Shown here piece after piece: positions 25,214 through 34,188 of a DNA stretch of 64,000 nt. The notes beneath the pieces are model-generated. The model was not told where the DNA came from. It was given only the letters and a program-made list of their open reading frames with translations, and ran no database searches. The first letter of the stretch is position 1, and the number at the start of each line of letters is the position of its first letter. Origin of the DNA: Brevibacillus agri (GTDB taxonomy: Bacteria; Bacillota; Bacilli; Brevibacillales; Brevibacillaceae); the NCBI RefSeq assembly GCF_004117055.1, contig NZ_CP026363.1:400001-464000 (forward strand). Direction: 5' to 3'. The position numbers and the translations under genes were made by a program.

Positions 25214-25522
25214 TTATTCCGGAATCACGTAAATGCTCTCGCCCTGCTTCGTGTAATAAATCCGTTTGCGCGCGAGTTCCGCCAGGTATTCCTGATCGTT
25301 CAGCCGGCTTGCCTCGTAAGTCAGCTCCTCTTGCTTTTGCTGCAGGACAACCGCTTCCTGCTTGAGAGCTTCCAGCTCGCTTTTCTTCTCGGCCAGCACT
25401 CCGCTTTGCAAATAAAGCGTATAGCCAGTCCAGACGAAAAAGCAGAGGATAAAAAAGAAAAAGAGCCGCATTCTCCGTCTTTGCCCTTTTCGATTGATTG
25501 GAGAGGTTTTTGCTTCTTTCAT
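25214..25522 (-). CDS. divIC: Septum formation initiator DivIC (FtsB family)
   Basis: A 102-residue bitopic division protein. A basic cytoplasmic N-terminus (KGQRRRMR) precedes one membrane helix (about 24-43) and an extracellular coiled coil (EKKSELEALKQEAVVLQQKQEEL). It would join FtsL and DivIB at the septum and is needed for septal peptidoglycan synthesis. The ATG at 25522 lies seven bases after GAGGTGG; the ATG one codon upstream is too close. The longer open frame overlaps yabQ and is not credible. Confidence 0.92.
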   Translation of the reverse strand: MKEAKTSPINRKGQRRRMRLFFFFILCFFVWTGYTLYLQSGVLAEKKSELEALKQEAVVLQQKQEELTYEASRLNDQEYLAELARKRIYYTKQGESIYVIPE

Positions 25523-25539
25523 CATCTCGCCACCTCGGT

Positions 25540-26112
25540 TTACTCCCGCTTTCTCTTTGAGTGAAACCAATTCTTCCAATTGGTCCAGATTCCTGTTGTT
25601 TTTCCGAACATTTTTTTCCCCAAATGTTGACCCCATCTGGCAAAAGGAGCGGTGACAAAACGCGTCACTTTCCACAAAAAGCCGAGGATCATGAGCAACA
25701 TGGAGTACAAAAATGTCAGTACCATGAGGATCACTCGGTAAAGAAAGAGCACAGGACGCACAACCAGGGTGTCAATGATTTGCAGCACCGTTCGGTATAA
25801 CCACTGACAGAATTTTATCATGCGGTGTAGGAAAAGGATATACTTCTTACTGCCTAATAAAAAATACAGCCACGCACCGAAAATCATTCCAAAAAAGATG
25901 GGGAAGCGAATAATTCCGTCGTTTACCTTCACTAAAATCCAGAAGACCGCCCCCATACTGCCTACCCAAAACAGGATATCAAAGAAGAAGACCAGCCAGA
26001 GCGGCAGCCTGCTCTTCCCTTTGAACACATGGTACGTATCAAAACCCATCCCCATAAGCGCTCCGCACGTCGACATGGCCAAAACCGTCTGCAGTTGAAG
26101 GATGATATTCAC
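25540..26112 (-). CDS. yabQ: Sporulation protein YabQ
   Basis: A 190-residue membrane protein, with about four or five hydrophobic segments, including the N-terminal QLQTVLAMSTCGALMGMGFD. In Bacillus, YabQ sits in the outer forespore membrane and is needed for cortex formation; mother-cell expression depends on sigma-E. The GTG start overlaps the yabP stop (GTGA). Its tail is basic (WFHSKRKRE). Confidence 0.92.
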   Translation of the reverse strand: MNIILQLQTVLAMSTCGALMGMGFDTYHVFKGKSRLPLWLVFFFDILFWVGSMGAVFWILVKVNDGIIRFPIFFGMIFGAWLYFLLGSKKYILFLHRMIKFCQWLYRTVLQIIDTLVVRPVLFLYRVILMVLTFLYSMLLMILGFLWKVTRFVTAPFARWGQHLGKKMFGKTTGIWTNWKNWFHSKRKRE

Positions 26113-26393
26113 TTGAACAACTTGCCGAAGAATCCTCTCGACCGATCCCCGGCCTGCCCCTGCTCGAGATAGGCCATTTCGTGAACCAGGCCCTCGATCG
26201 CTACTTCTCCGGTTTCCAGACTCAGATTTTTCATATGCAGGTTTTGGCCTCGTATGGTTAAAAAGCCGCCGTCCGTTTCCAAGAGGAATTCTTCACTGTC
26301 AAAGCTTTCGACGTTTTTTACTCCCGAAATCGCCAAACTGCGTCGATTAATCATCACGATTTCGTGGCGCGGCCGCTTCGTGTGCTCGTTCAT
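26109..26393 (-). CDS. yabP: Sporulation protein YabP
   Basis: A 94-residue YabP/YqfC-family protein with ITMINRRSLAISGVKNVESFDSEEF-type beta-strand core (residues 11-35 region) and no signal peptide. In Bacillus it is needed for cortex formation and expressed under sigma-E. Upstream on the minus strand, CATACGAT (26427-26434) resembles the sigma-E -10 CATACAAT, but no good -35 was found. The start follows AAGGGGGGAG. In Bacillus the gene before it is rqcP (yabO); here 7.7 kb of other genes intervene. Confidence 0.93.
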   Translation of the reverse strand: MNEHTKRPRHEIVMINRRSLAISGVKNVESFDSEEFLLETDGGFLTIRGQNLHMKNLSLETGEVAIEGLVHEMAYLEQGQAGDRSRGFFGKLFK

Positions 26394-26456
26394 GATTACT
26401 CCCCCCTTACGTACCCTTCTTGTACCATCGTATGGAGGGGGATGTCCTTTTAGAAC

Positions 26457-26483
26457 AAAAAACCCCGCGGGGAAGCGGGGTTC
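26457..26483 (-). terminator. Terminator of the surface protein gene
   Basis: AACCCCGC-TTCC-CCGCGGGGTTTTTTG on the minus strand, shortly after the stop codon of the repeat protein. Confidence 0.88.
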
Positions 26484-26496
26484 CTTCTGTTCAAGC

Positions 26497-28521
26497 TTAT
26501 TTGTACACCGTGTAGTTTCCGTTTACGTAGATGATTTTGTAGCCGGTGCGATCCGCAATCGCTTTGAGCGGCAAGGCCGGGATGTTGTTTTTCAACTGAA
26601 CCGCTGTCGGCAAGGTGACGTTTTGGCCGTTGACGTTCATGATGTTGGAGCCGACCTTGAACTGCATCACGGTGTTGCCGCTGACGACTTTGGCCGTTGT
26701 TTTCGTATAGCTGACCGAGAAGCCGAGCGCGTCGCGGAAGAACGTCGTCGGGATGAGCGTGTGGCCATTGACTGTGTAAGGAGCGGCTGCCAGCGCTGTC
26801 GTTTTTCCTGATTTTGTAAACGAAGCGACATTGGCTTTGAAGCTCACGCCGTTCAGCGCGACGACAGTGGCCGGACGTGCAAAGATCAAGCCTTTTTCCT
26901 CGGACGTGTAGACGCCGATGCTGTACACGCCCGGAGTGGCCGGGTTCACAATTCCCGCTGTTTCCGCGATGTTGACTTGCACCGCTGCTCGCGCCGGGAT
27001 GTCCGTCGAAGGAACGATAATCAGGTTTTGCCCGCGCGCGCCTACGTAGTTTGCGGCTACGCCGTTCACTGTTACCGTATTGGCTGGCACGTAAGCCGGC
27101 ACGCGGAATCCGACAGGGAACACGATCTCGATGAAGCCCTGGTTGCGCACGATCGGGACGCCGATTCCTTTGATGCCTACCTGCAAGCCTGCCGGTGTCG
27201 ATGCAGTCGCTCGGGTCAGGCCGATAGTTGCCAGCGTATTGTCGACAGGCACAGGTGCGGTTACGCCGGTAATTTGAAAATCTTTGGATTTGTACGTTTT
27301 GTTATCAATTTTTGCCGTAATGTTATAGGTTCCCGACGACTTCGGATTGGTCAGGTAGCCTTCGTAAGCGAATTTGATCGTCAGGCGGTTCGTGCTGGAA
27401 AAGCCGCTGGGCGTGCGGAAAAACACCTTGTTCCCGTTCACGCTAAGTCCCGTCACCTGATCGCCGTTGACGGTTACGTTAGAGTTAGTGATTACAGGCG
27501 GCACCATCTCCCAGTTCGGGAACTCTACCTGGATTTCTGTATTGCTGTACAGCTTGGAAGCCAGGTCAATGTCAAACGTGTAGCTGGATCTCGCTCCTGC
27601 CGAATTGTCGGACAAGGAGACGGAGAACGGCGTGCTGCTTGCACCCGTAATTTCTACATCCTTGGATTTGTACTCCTTGCTGTCATACTCGACGGTGTAG
27701 TAGTAGGACTTGCCGGGAGTGGACGGGTTGACGATTCCTGCGGATGAGCTGAATTCCAGCTTGATGTAGTTGTCGCCATCCGCGCCGCTCGGAATTTCGA
27801 TGCGAATCGAATCGCTGTCGAGAATCGAGACGTACTCGGCTTTGTAGCCGTTCACTTTCACATCCGACTTGCTGATGCTTTTGGGCAGCATGTCTTTGGT
27901 TGGGAAATCAACGTAAATGTACTTGCCCTCTTTCAGCTTGCTGCTTTTTGACGCCAGCGTGAATTTGCCCAGCGTCAGGGAAATACTTTCTTCTGCATTT
28001 TTGTTGCTGTGCGAAGCCTCGAAGTCTCCCTTGCTGCTGCTGGATGACGACTTTCCGATCGTGACTTTTTTGCTCTTGTACGTGCTTTCACTGCTTGTCT
28101 TGACTTCAATCGAATAACTTCCCTTGTCTTCGGGGTTGGTGACGTTGTCGATCGTCACGGTGACTACGGAGCCTTTTTTGATGCGTTCCCCGACCTCGAT
28201 TTCCACCACGTTTTTGTTGACGGATACGCTGTCGATCGTGACCTTGTCGCCATCGTCCTTCAGCGATACGTCGGATTTTTTCAGCTTTTTGTCAACGGTA
28301 AAGTCGGAAGGGAAACGGACGTAGATGAGGTCTCCCGACGCCAGTTCCTTGGCGATTTCAAACTCAATCGTATATTCGGTTTCTTCATCCACGTCTGTAT
28401 CGTCTGCCGAAACCTCCTCAATGGAAAGAGCATGAGCGGCTTTTGGCTCCATCACAAATGGACTTGTTAGCACCGTAGTCGCCAGCAGGACAGAGATACC
28501 TTTCTTCGCGCTTTTGTTCAA
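26497..28521 (-). CDS. Secreted repeat protein with C-terminal copper-amine-oxidase-type domain
   Basis: A 674-residue exported protein. Start TTG at 28521, preceded by AAGGAGG. A signal peptide (about residues 1-31, ending PKAAHA) is followed by four related beta-rich, Ig-like repeats of about 120-135 residues (roughly 33-155, 165-300, 303-420, 430-560). Each ends in a motif such as NPSTPGKSYYYTVEY and YKSKDVEITG. Residues about 575-674 form a copper amine oxidase N-terminal-like (stalk) domain with GHTLIPTTFFRDALGFSV. Lysine- and serine-rich linkers separate repeats 1 and 2. It is probably a cell-wall or envelope-associated scaffold, not an enzyme. Similar stalk-domain proteins are frequent in Paenibacillaceae. 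Confidence 0.85.
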   Translation of the reverse strand: MNKSAKKGISVLLATTVLTSPFVMEPKAAHALSIEEVSADDTDVDEETEYTIEFEIAKELASGDLIYVRFPSDFTVDKKLKKSDVSLKDDGDKVTIDSVSVNKNVVEIEVGERIKKGSVVTVTIDNVTNPEDKGSYSIEVKTSSESTYKSKKVTIGKSSSSSSKGDFEASHSNKNAEESISLTLGKFTLASKSSKLKEGKYIYVDFPTKDMLPKSISKSDVKVNGYKAEYVSILDSDSIRIEIPSGADGDNYIKLEFSSSAGIVNPSTPGKSYYYTVEYDSKEYKSKDVEITGASSTPFSVSLSDNSAGARSSYTFDIDLASKLYSNTEIQVEFPNWEMVPPVITNSNVTVNGDQVTGLSVNGNKVFFRTPSGFSSTNRLTIKFAYEGYLTNPKSSGTYNITAKIDNKTYKSKDFQITGVTAPVPVDNTLATIGLTRATASTPAGLQVGIKGIGVPIVRNQGFIEIVFPVGFRVPAYVPANTVTVNGVAANYVGARGQNLIIVPSTDIPARAAVQVNIAETAGIVNPATPGVYSIGVYTSEEKGLIFARPATVVALNGVSFKANVASFTKSGKTTALAAAPYTVNGHTLIPTTFFRDALGFSVSYTKTTAKVVSGNTVMQFKVGSNIMNVNGQNVTLPTAVQLKNNIPALPLKAIADRTGYKIIYVNGNYTVYK

Positions 28522-28685
28522 CGGTAACGCCTCCTTCTCCTGTGAAAAACTTTCCCGGTTCGTTTCGGGGGGCGAACAGCTCGCCGTTTTTCAAATATGG
28601 ATGTGACCGCAAGCGGCCTGCAGCACATGGTGATGACCGTGTTCTGCAATTCCTTCTATGATAGGAAAAGTTCGGCAAGAAAGGG

Positions 28686-30482
28686 TTACAGACTGGTAAC
28701 GAACGACTTTACCCACAGTTTGGAAAAATCAATCCAGCCAAAGGAATCAAGCGTAATTCCTCGCAGTGCCGGGTGATAGCGATCGATTCGTTTGGCGTGG
28801 TAAATGAACAAAAGCCACAGCTCGTCCTTCAACTCATCCTCAATTTTGGCCAACGCTTCCATCCGCTCGTCACGCTTGCCCAGGCTGAGCACTGCTGACA
28901 GACGTTCATCCATCCTCGCTCTATTTTCGTCGTCCAAAAAGCGGTGGACCATCGTGCATTTGTTTTTGTACACCTCGATCAAGCCCAGCTCGATATCACG
29001 TTGCAGCACTTCTCCCATCATGCACATATCGGCGTGCCGATCGGGAAGCTCGGACAAAAACTCGGCTTTCGTCATGCTTCTCAGCTCCAGCCGAATGCCA
29101 ATCTGCTGACAACGTTGCTGCAGCCACTTCGCTTCCTCCTCGCACTTCTTGCCTTCGCCGTAAAAAAGCGCAACCGCCTCTCCCTGATAGGCGCTTTTTT
29201 GCAGCCACGCAGCCGCTTCTTCCAACGTCGAGGGCGCAAAAGTCATTTGCCGGCTTCTTTCCGGCAAAAAGCTGCCTGCCGGGGAGTAATGCTCTTTTTT
29301 CAGCTCCGCAATCATCTGAACCGGGTCGAGCAAATGCTTGATCGCCTGGCGAAAAGCAAAGTCGTGCTGAATGCCCGGCTTGCGAAAATTGAAGTTCATA
29401 TAATGGCAGCCGATCTCCTGAAACTCGATATTCAGGCTGTCCCCGCACTCGCGAGTGGCGGACGACGATGCCGGCATTTCCGGAAGCTGGTAGCGCATCC
29501 CGGTTTGCTCAGCGGCTGTTACGCGCCATATTTCTACCCGGTCCAGAATAGCCCGCTCCCGGTAGTAATCGTCAAATGCGCCCAGGACGAGTCTGTCCTC
29601 CGTAAATTCCATCATGCGAAAAGGTCCCGTCCCCACAATCGCCTGCTCGGAAAACGGCACATCGTACGGCAAAACCGACAGGGCGATCGACGCCGCCAAA
29701 TGCAGAAAAAATCCGTTTGGCTCGCGCAAATGAAAGATAATCGTATAATCGTCGGGATGCTCGATGCTGGCAATATCCTCGACCTGCCAGCGATAGGGCG
29801 AATCGAGGTCGATGAGTCGCTGCACCGTGTAAGCTACATCTTTTCCGGTCAGCACGCGCCCATGATGAAAACGGACGCCTTTTCGCAAATAAAACGTCCA
29901 GGAGGTCATCTCCCGGTCGCTTTCCCACGCGTGGGCGAGCTGCGGCCGAAAGCTTTGGGTAGCCGGATCAAAAATGATGAGCGTATGGCAAATTTGCTGG
30001 ATGAAGTGGCTCTCGGCCGATACCGCGACGAATGCCGGATCAACGGTCGAAAAAGCGCGCTCCCGCGGAATGCGCAAAACGTCCTGGCGCCTGGCCTCGC
30101 CCTCTTCAGCCACAAAACCGAACTGAGCGTTCCACACCTCCTGCAAGCGCAGCTTGACGTTGACAGGCAAGCTTTTATGCTGCAAAAGCTCCACCGCTTC
30201 CCGGATGCTGCCTTCTGCCAGCAACTGCTGAAAAGAATCGCTCAAAAACTGACCGACGTCGCAAAGAATCGTCAGCGTCGAATGATGGCCTCTTCCTACT
30301 CCGGGCTGCCACTTCAGCAGCCCTTCCTTCTCCCATTTGCGCAAAATCAGCTTCACGTTGCGCGGCGTGCAGCAAAGCAGCTCGGACAATTCCTTGATCC
30401 CGATCCGCTGCGCAAGCCCTGGCTCCCACTCGGGAAGACCGAGCAGCATTTGCAGAAAGTGTTCATGGCTTTTCATGGTCAT
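28686..30482 (-). CDS. SgrR-like transcriptional regulator with solute-binding domain
   Basis: A 598-residue protein with the SgrR architecture: an N-terminal winged helix (ISELSELLCCTPRNVKLILRKWEKEGLLKW, residues about 25-55) and a C-terminal family 5 solute-binding fold from about 140, with FYLRKGVRFHHGRVLTGKDVAYTVQRL and FRQAIKHLLDP. No signal peptide, so it senses a cytoplasmic ligand. In E. coli, SgrR responds to sugar-phosphate stress and lies next to the MFS exporter gene setA. Here it is divergent from an MFS gene, and regulation of that gene is likely. The ligand is unknown. ATG at 30476 is a possible alternative start. Confidence 0.88.
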   Translation of the reverse strand: MTMKSHEHFLQMLLGLPEWEPGLAQRIGIKELSELLCCTPRNVKLILRKWEKEGLLKWQPGVGRGHHSTLTILCDVGQFLSDSFQQLLAEGSIREAVELLQHKSLPVNVKLRLQEVWNAQFGFVAEEGEARRQDVLRIPRERAFSTVDPAFVAVSAESHFIQQICHTLIIFDPATQSFRPQLAHAWESDREMTSWTFYLRKGVRFHHGRVLTGKDVAYTVQRLIDLDSPYRWQVEDIASIEHPDDYTIIFHLREPNGFFLHLAASIALSVLPYDVPFSEQAIVGTGPFRMMEFTEDRLVLGAFDDYYRERAILDRVEIWRVTAAEQTGMRYQLPEMPASSSATRECGDSLNIEFQEIGCHYMNFNFRKPGIQHDFAFRQAIKHLLDPVQMIAELKKEHYSPAGSFLPERSRQMTFAPSTLEEAAAWLQKSAYQGEAVALFYGEGKKCEEEAKWLQQRCQQIGIRLELRSMTKAEFLSELPDRHADMCMMGEVLQRDIELGLIEVYKNKCTMVHRFLDDENRARMDERLSAVLSLGKRDERMEALAKIEDELKDELWLLFIYHAKRIDRYHPALRGITLDSFGWIDFSKLWVKSFVTSL

Positions 30483-30583
30483 CCATCCCCAAAAGGTGAA
30501 ATTATTATTCCGATCTTACCCTTTTTCTTCTCCTTTTGACAGCTACAATTTAGGAAAGAAACGAAAGGGAAAGGTGGTCGCCT

Positions 30584-31873
30584 ATGAACTTTTTACAACT
30601 GCATCCCAATATCCGCATCCGCATTGTGACTTCCTTTCTGACACGGCTGGTAGGAATGATGATTTTTCCGTTCATGGCCATTTACTTTTCTGCCAGGCTC
30701 GGGCAGGCGCTGACTGGCGTTTTGCTCAGCCTGACCATTTGCGCGCAGATTTTGCTCGGCTTTTACGGAGGCTATCTGGCTGATCGGTGGGGCAGAAAAA
30801 AGGTGATGGCTTACGGCCAAGGGGCACAATGCGTCGCTTTCGTCGTCATGACCATCGCCAATTCCCCCTGGCTCGATTCGGCCTGGCTCACGTTTGCCAT
30901 GATGCTTTTGCAAAGCGCGAGCAACGGGATGATAAGTCCGGCCGCCGATGCGATGCTGATTGATGTGAGCACCAGGGAAAATCGCCCCTTCATGTACAGC
31001 ATCAACTACTGGGCCAGCAATTTGTCGATTGCGATCGGCTCGATTCTTGGCGGACTGCTGTTTGCGACGCACCGCTTTGAGCTGCTCCTCGTCCTGACTT
31101 TGGTTAGCCTGTTTACCTTGTACATGATTGTGGTACGCATGCAAGAATCGTTTTTTCCGCAAAACGATGGTGCCGCCCGGGTATCTTTTGCAGGTACACG
31201 AGTTATCCTGGACGTGATGCGCAGCTACAGGCACGTTTTGACGGATCGGTTATTTCTGCTGTTTTCGCTCGGAGGACTGTTCCTCTTCTCGCTGGAGTTC
31301 CAGACTGCGAATTACGTCGCAGTGAGGCTGGCCCAGGAGTTCCCTGTCCAGCACATCCGGCTTTTCGACTGGTTCGCATTGGAACTGACCGGGGTGAAAA
31401 TGTTCAGTCTGATTCAAGTGGAAAATACGATCCTCGTCGTTTTGCTCTCGCTGTTCATCACCCGGCTGATCCAGCATGGAAAAGAAGCTTCGTCCATGTA
31501 CGCTGGCGGGCTTTTGTATATATCCGGCTATGCGGTGATTTTGTACAGCAACTCGCTCGTCATCATCATGGCGGCTGCGTTGATCGCTACACTGGGCGAG
31601 CTGATTCACGTTCCGACCCGGCAAACCTACCTGGCACAGATCGTCCGCGACGATGCCCGCAGCTCTTACATGGCGGTAAACGGGCTTGTGCTGCAAGGAG
31701 CCAAAATCATGGGAGCCGTAGGCATCACTCTGGGAGCGATTTTGCCGTCTTACTTGATGGCGCTGCTGTTTTTCCTGCTTGGGGTCGCAGGTCTGCTGAT
31801 CGTTCGCCATGTCGTATCGCAGTTGGAACACACTCGTTTTCCTCTCGCTCACGCAAAAGAAGCTGCCCGATAA
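30584..31873 (+). CDS. MFS transporter
   Basis: A 429-residue major facilitator with about twelve hydrophobic segments. The motif A loop GGYLADRWGRKKVMAYG lies between helices 2 and 3 (about residues 60-76). Two smaller deviations stand out: a 20-residue loop around AQEFPVQHIRLFDWFALELTG in the middle, and a short C-terminal tail. AAAGGTGG precedes the ATG by six bases. It is divergent from the SgrR-like gene by 101 bases and ends in a strong terminator. Sugar or drug efflux is possible; the substrate cannot be read. Confidence 0.88.
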   Translation: MNFLQLHPNIRIRIVTSFLTRLVGMMIFPFMAIYFSARLGQALTGVLLSLTICAQILLGFYGGYLADRWGRKKVMAYGQGAQCVAFVVMTIANSPWLDSAWLTFAMMLLQSASNGMISPAADAMLIDVSTRENRPFMYSINYWASNLSIAIGSILGGLLFATHRFELLLVLTLVSLFTLYMIVVRMQESFFPQNDGAARVSFAGTRVILDVMRSYRHVLTDRLFLLFSLGGLFLFSLEFQTANYVAVRLAQEFPVQHIRLFDWFALELTGVKMFSLIQVENTILVVLLSLFITRLIQHGKEASSMYAGGLLYISGYAVILYSNSLVIIMAAALIATLGELIHVPTRQTYLAQIVRDDARSSYMAVNGLVLQGAKIMGAVGITLGAILPSYLMALLFFLLGVAGLLIVRHVVSQLEHTRFPLAHAKEAAR

Positions 31874-31900
31874 TGCTGTCGGGCAGCTTCTTGCTTTTCT
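31857..31900. terminator. Bidirectional terminator between MFS and DUF2157 genes
   Basis: GAAGCTGCCCGA and TCGGGCAGCTTC form a perfect 12-base-pair stem that overlaps the MFS stop codon, followed by TTGCTTTTC on the plus strand. The convergent DUF2157 gene ends at 31905. Confidence 0.85.
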
Positions 31901-31904
31901 CGAT

Positions 31905-34043
31905 TTATTGCGGCGACAGGCTTTCCAGCAAAGCATCTCCGTTGGCCCCGACTTTAATCGTGGCAAACCTCGCATTTCGCTCTACCTCCAGGCCGGTTCC
32001 TTCCGGGACGAAGTAGCTCTCGATCCCGTACTCGACCTGGCTTGCCCCGACTGTTTTCCCGTTGATGATGACATCTGTCGGTTCAGCCGCATACGGTTTG
32101 TTCCATTTTCCTTCTTTTTCGTAGTAGCCGCCGTAGTTGTACACGTTATCGCTTTGCTTTCTCAGCACCACGCGAATTTTTTCTCCGGAAGAAAAATCTT
32201 CGTCCGCCAGTGTCGAGATCGTGTAGCCGAGCCTGACGTAATCGCCCTGCAAAAGCGAGCGCGGATCAACCGGAACCAGCTCCAGCTTGACAGACGTTCC
32301 TTTGGACAGGATCGACTCGCTGCTGTATACCTGGTAGCCAGCCAATATAAATTGCAGCAAAATAATCGGCACAAGGATCATCGGCCGGCGCGTGAATACG
32401 GCTGGCGTCGGTGCAGCCCACTCTCCTTGCATCCGGCGTTCCAGCCAGTAGCTGACCAGGAAAAACACGACGCTCAAAAGGAAGAGGCTCAGCGACTTGT
32501 GCAGCAAGCTCCACAGCAGGTCGTAGTACTTCATCAGCAGGAAGGCAAACCAGAAGGCGAGGACGATCCCGAAAGCGCTCTTCCCTTTTTTGCGCAAGGT
32601 CTGGTACAGCAAGTAGGTGGTGAAGGCGAAAAATCCGATATTGACCAGCAGATTCGTGGCAAACGCGTCAAAATGCATCTTGGTCAGCGCAATCAGCGCG
32701 AGCAATGCGTAGACGAGAGAGCTGTTCTGCAAGACAGCAGGCAAGCGTTTGACGTAGTACATCGCCATTTGAAACACAAATACGATCAGCAAGACCGTCG
32801 TTTCCGGCACATGCAAGTTCGTCAGCTTGAAAAACAGCACCAGCAAAAAGGCGAACTGAGTCAAAAGCCGCGCGGGAATGCTTGATACTGCCTTCCATAC
32901 GTAAAGCAAAACGGCGAGGAACAATATCCAGAACAACTGTTCCAAATAAAGCGAGGAAGCGACTCCAAGCATGTAGCCCATCGTGAGCAACGTGTAGCGC
33001 ACCGTCGAATTCATCTTTTCCATGAAGAGGACAGGACCAACAAATCCGATCAGAGACAGGAAGAAGAGAAAGTAGACGACCGATTCATCTTCGAAAATAA
33101 GCATGAGCAGTCCGGTCAACGAGATCGCTCCGATTGATGCCGCGACTGTCGTCACGAGTACCGTAAAAGCCTCTTGAAAAAACTGCACCCATTTGCTTGT
33201 TTGGTGGGCGGATTCCTTGCGCAGCCAGTTGATGCCGACGACCGCTCCCCAGACGATGCCCGCAGCGGCCAAAAGCGCGATGAGGAAAAAGCCTTCGGAG
33301 TAATACTCCAGCATAAACCAGAAAAACTTCCCGAGCACAAACAGCGCCAGCAAGGAAGCCGTGACAATCAGCATGCCGCGATTGGGCCGCCATTTCAGAA
33401 AGACGAAAAACAGGAGTGCCCCCATCAACAGGTACAGCGTTTCCGGCAGCGCTCCGTACACGTCGACAAACGCCGACCAGAACAGGCTGACGGAAAAGAC
33501 GAGGAAGGACAAATAGTAGATCGGCCGGGACTGCAGCTTCCGTGTAGCGGTCAAGTAAAACAACACGATGTTGCCCAGCGCGATCAGCCAATAAATCATG
33601 TACCACCACTCTTCTTCATGGCTCACATGCACGACGGCAGGATCGAGGAAAAAGCCGAGCGCGAGGTGCGCAAGGACGTAGCTGATAACATAAAACGGCT
33701 GGTAGCGCGTGAAAATGGCGAAAAGCAAATTGGGGATGAGCCAAACGACAAACAGCATGTAGCTATCCGCGTGGGAATTGTAGATTTGCCCCAATAAAGC
33801 GACACACAAGCCAAATGCCAGACCTCCGGCAACCAGCAGCCAGTTGCTGAGAAACGAATGACGTTTCCATACAAGCGAGGCCACATACGAAGACAGATAA
33901 AAAAGAGCCAATACGGCGGCACTGACGCCAATTTTCTCCCATCGGTCCATCACAGGCCAGTTGGAGGCAAAAAAGTAGAACAAAGCTGAAAGCAAAAGTG
34001 AAATGGCCAAGAAGTATCCCGTCTGAACAGCCTTTTGCTCCAT
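31905..34043 (-). CDS. DUF2157 and GDYXXLXY-domain membrane protein
   Basis: A 712-residue polytopic membrane protein. The N-terminus fits DUF2157 (FASNWPVMDRWEKIG, helices thereafter), followed by about 17-18 hydrophobic segments. The C-terminal 170 residues are a soluble GDYXXLXY domain, with the signature LLQGDYVRLGYTIS after the last helix. The family function is not known to me. The ATG at 34043 follows AAGGGATG; upstream ATG at 34064 lacks a ribosome site. It has a single-gene layout between two terminators. A transport, envelope or stress role cannot be assigned from sequence. Confidence 0.8.
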   Translation of the reverse strand: MEQKAVQTGYFLAISLLLSALFYFFASNWPVMDRWEKIGVSAAVLALFYLSSYVASLVWKRHSFLSNWLLVAGGLAFGLCVALLGQIYNSHADSYMLFVVWLIPNLLFAIFTRYQPFYVISYVLAHLALGFFLDPAVVHVSHEEEWWYMIYWLIALGNIVLFYLTATRKLQSRPIYYLSFLVFSVSLFWSAFVDVYGALPETLYLLMGALLFFVFLKWRPNRGMLIVTASLLALFVLGKFFWFMLEYYSEGFFLIALLAAAGIVWGAVVGINWLRKESAHQTSKWVQFFQEAFTVLVTTVAASIGAISLTGLLMLIFEDESVVYFLFFLSLIGFVGPVLFMEKMNSTVRYTLLTMGYMLGVASSLYLEQLFWILFLAVLLYVWKAVSSIPARLLTQFAFLLVLFFKLTNLHVPETTVLLIVFVFQMAMYYVKRLPAVLQNSSLVYALLALIALTKMHFDAFATNLLVNIGFFAFTTYLLYQTLRKKGKSAFGIVLAFWFAFLLMKYYDLLWSLLHKSLSLFLLSVVFFLVSYWLERRMQGEWAAPTPAVFTRRPMILVPIILLQFILAGYQVYSSESILSKGTSVKLELVPVDPRSLLQGDYVRLGYTISTLADEDFSSGEKIRVVLRKQSDNVYNYGGYYEKEGKWNKPYAAEPTDVIINGKTVGASQVEYGIESYFVPEGTGLEVERNARFATIKVGANGDALLESLSPQ

Positions 34044-34140
34044 CTGCACCACATCCCTTCTCATTTGCTTTCATGTACTCCCATTATATCCTTCTTTTGG
34101 GCAAAAGCGTCCTGGGGTTTTTTATGCCTGCCATCATGTC

Positions 34141-34170
34141 GAAAAAAAGACTGCCCCTAACGGCAGTCTG
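34141..34170 (-). terminator. Terminator after rqcP
   Basis: AGACTGCC-GTTAGG-GGCAGTCT followed by TTTTTTT on the minus strand, just beyond rqcP. It isolates the downstream DUF2157 gene from the yabM-yabN-rqcP unit. Confidence 0.9.
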
Positions 34171-34188
34171 CACAACAACGCTTGCACT

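Noticed and set aside
28418-28678. 86-codon minus-strand frame overlapping the start of the surface protein
   Set aside because: Overlaps the well-supported TTG start and signal peptide in another frame; no domain.
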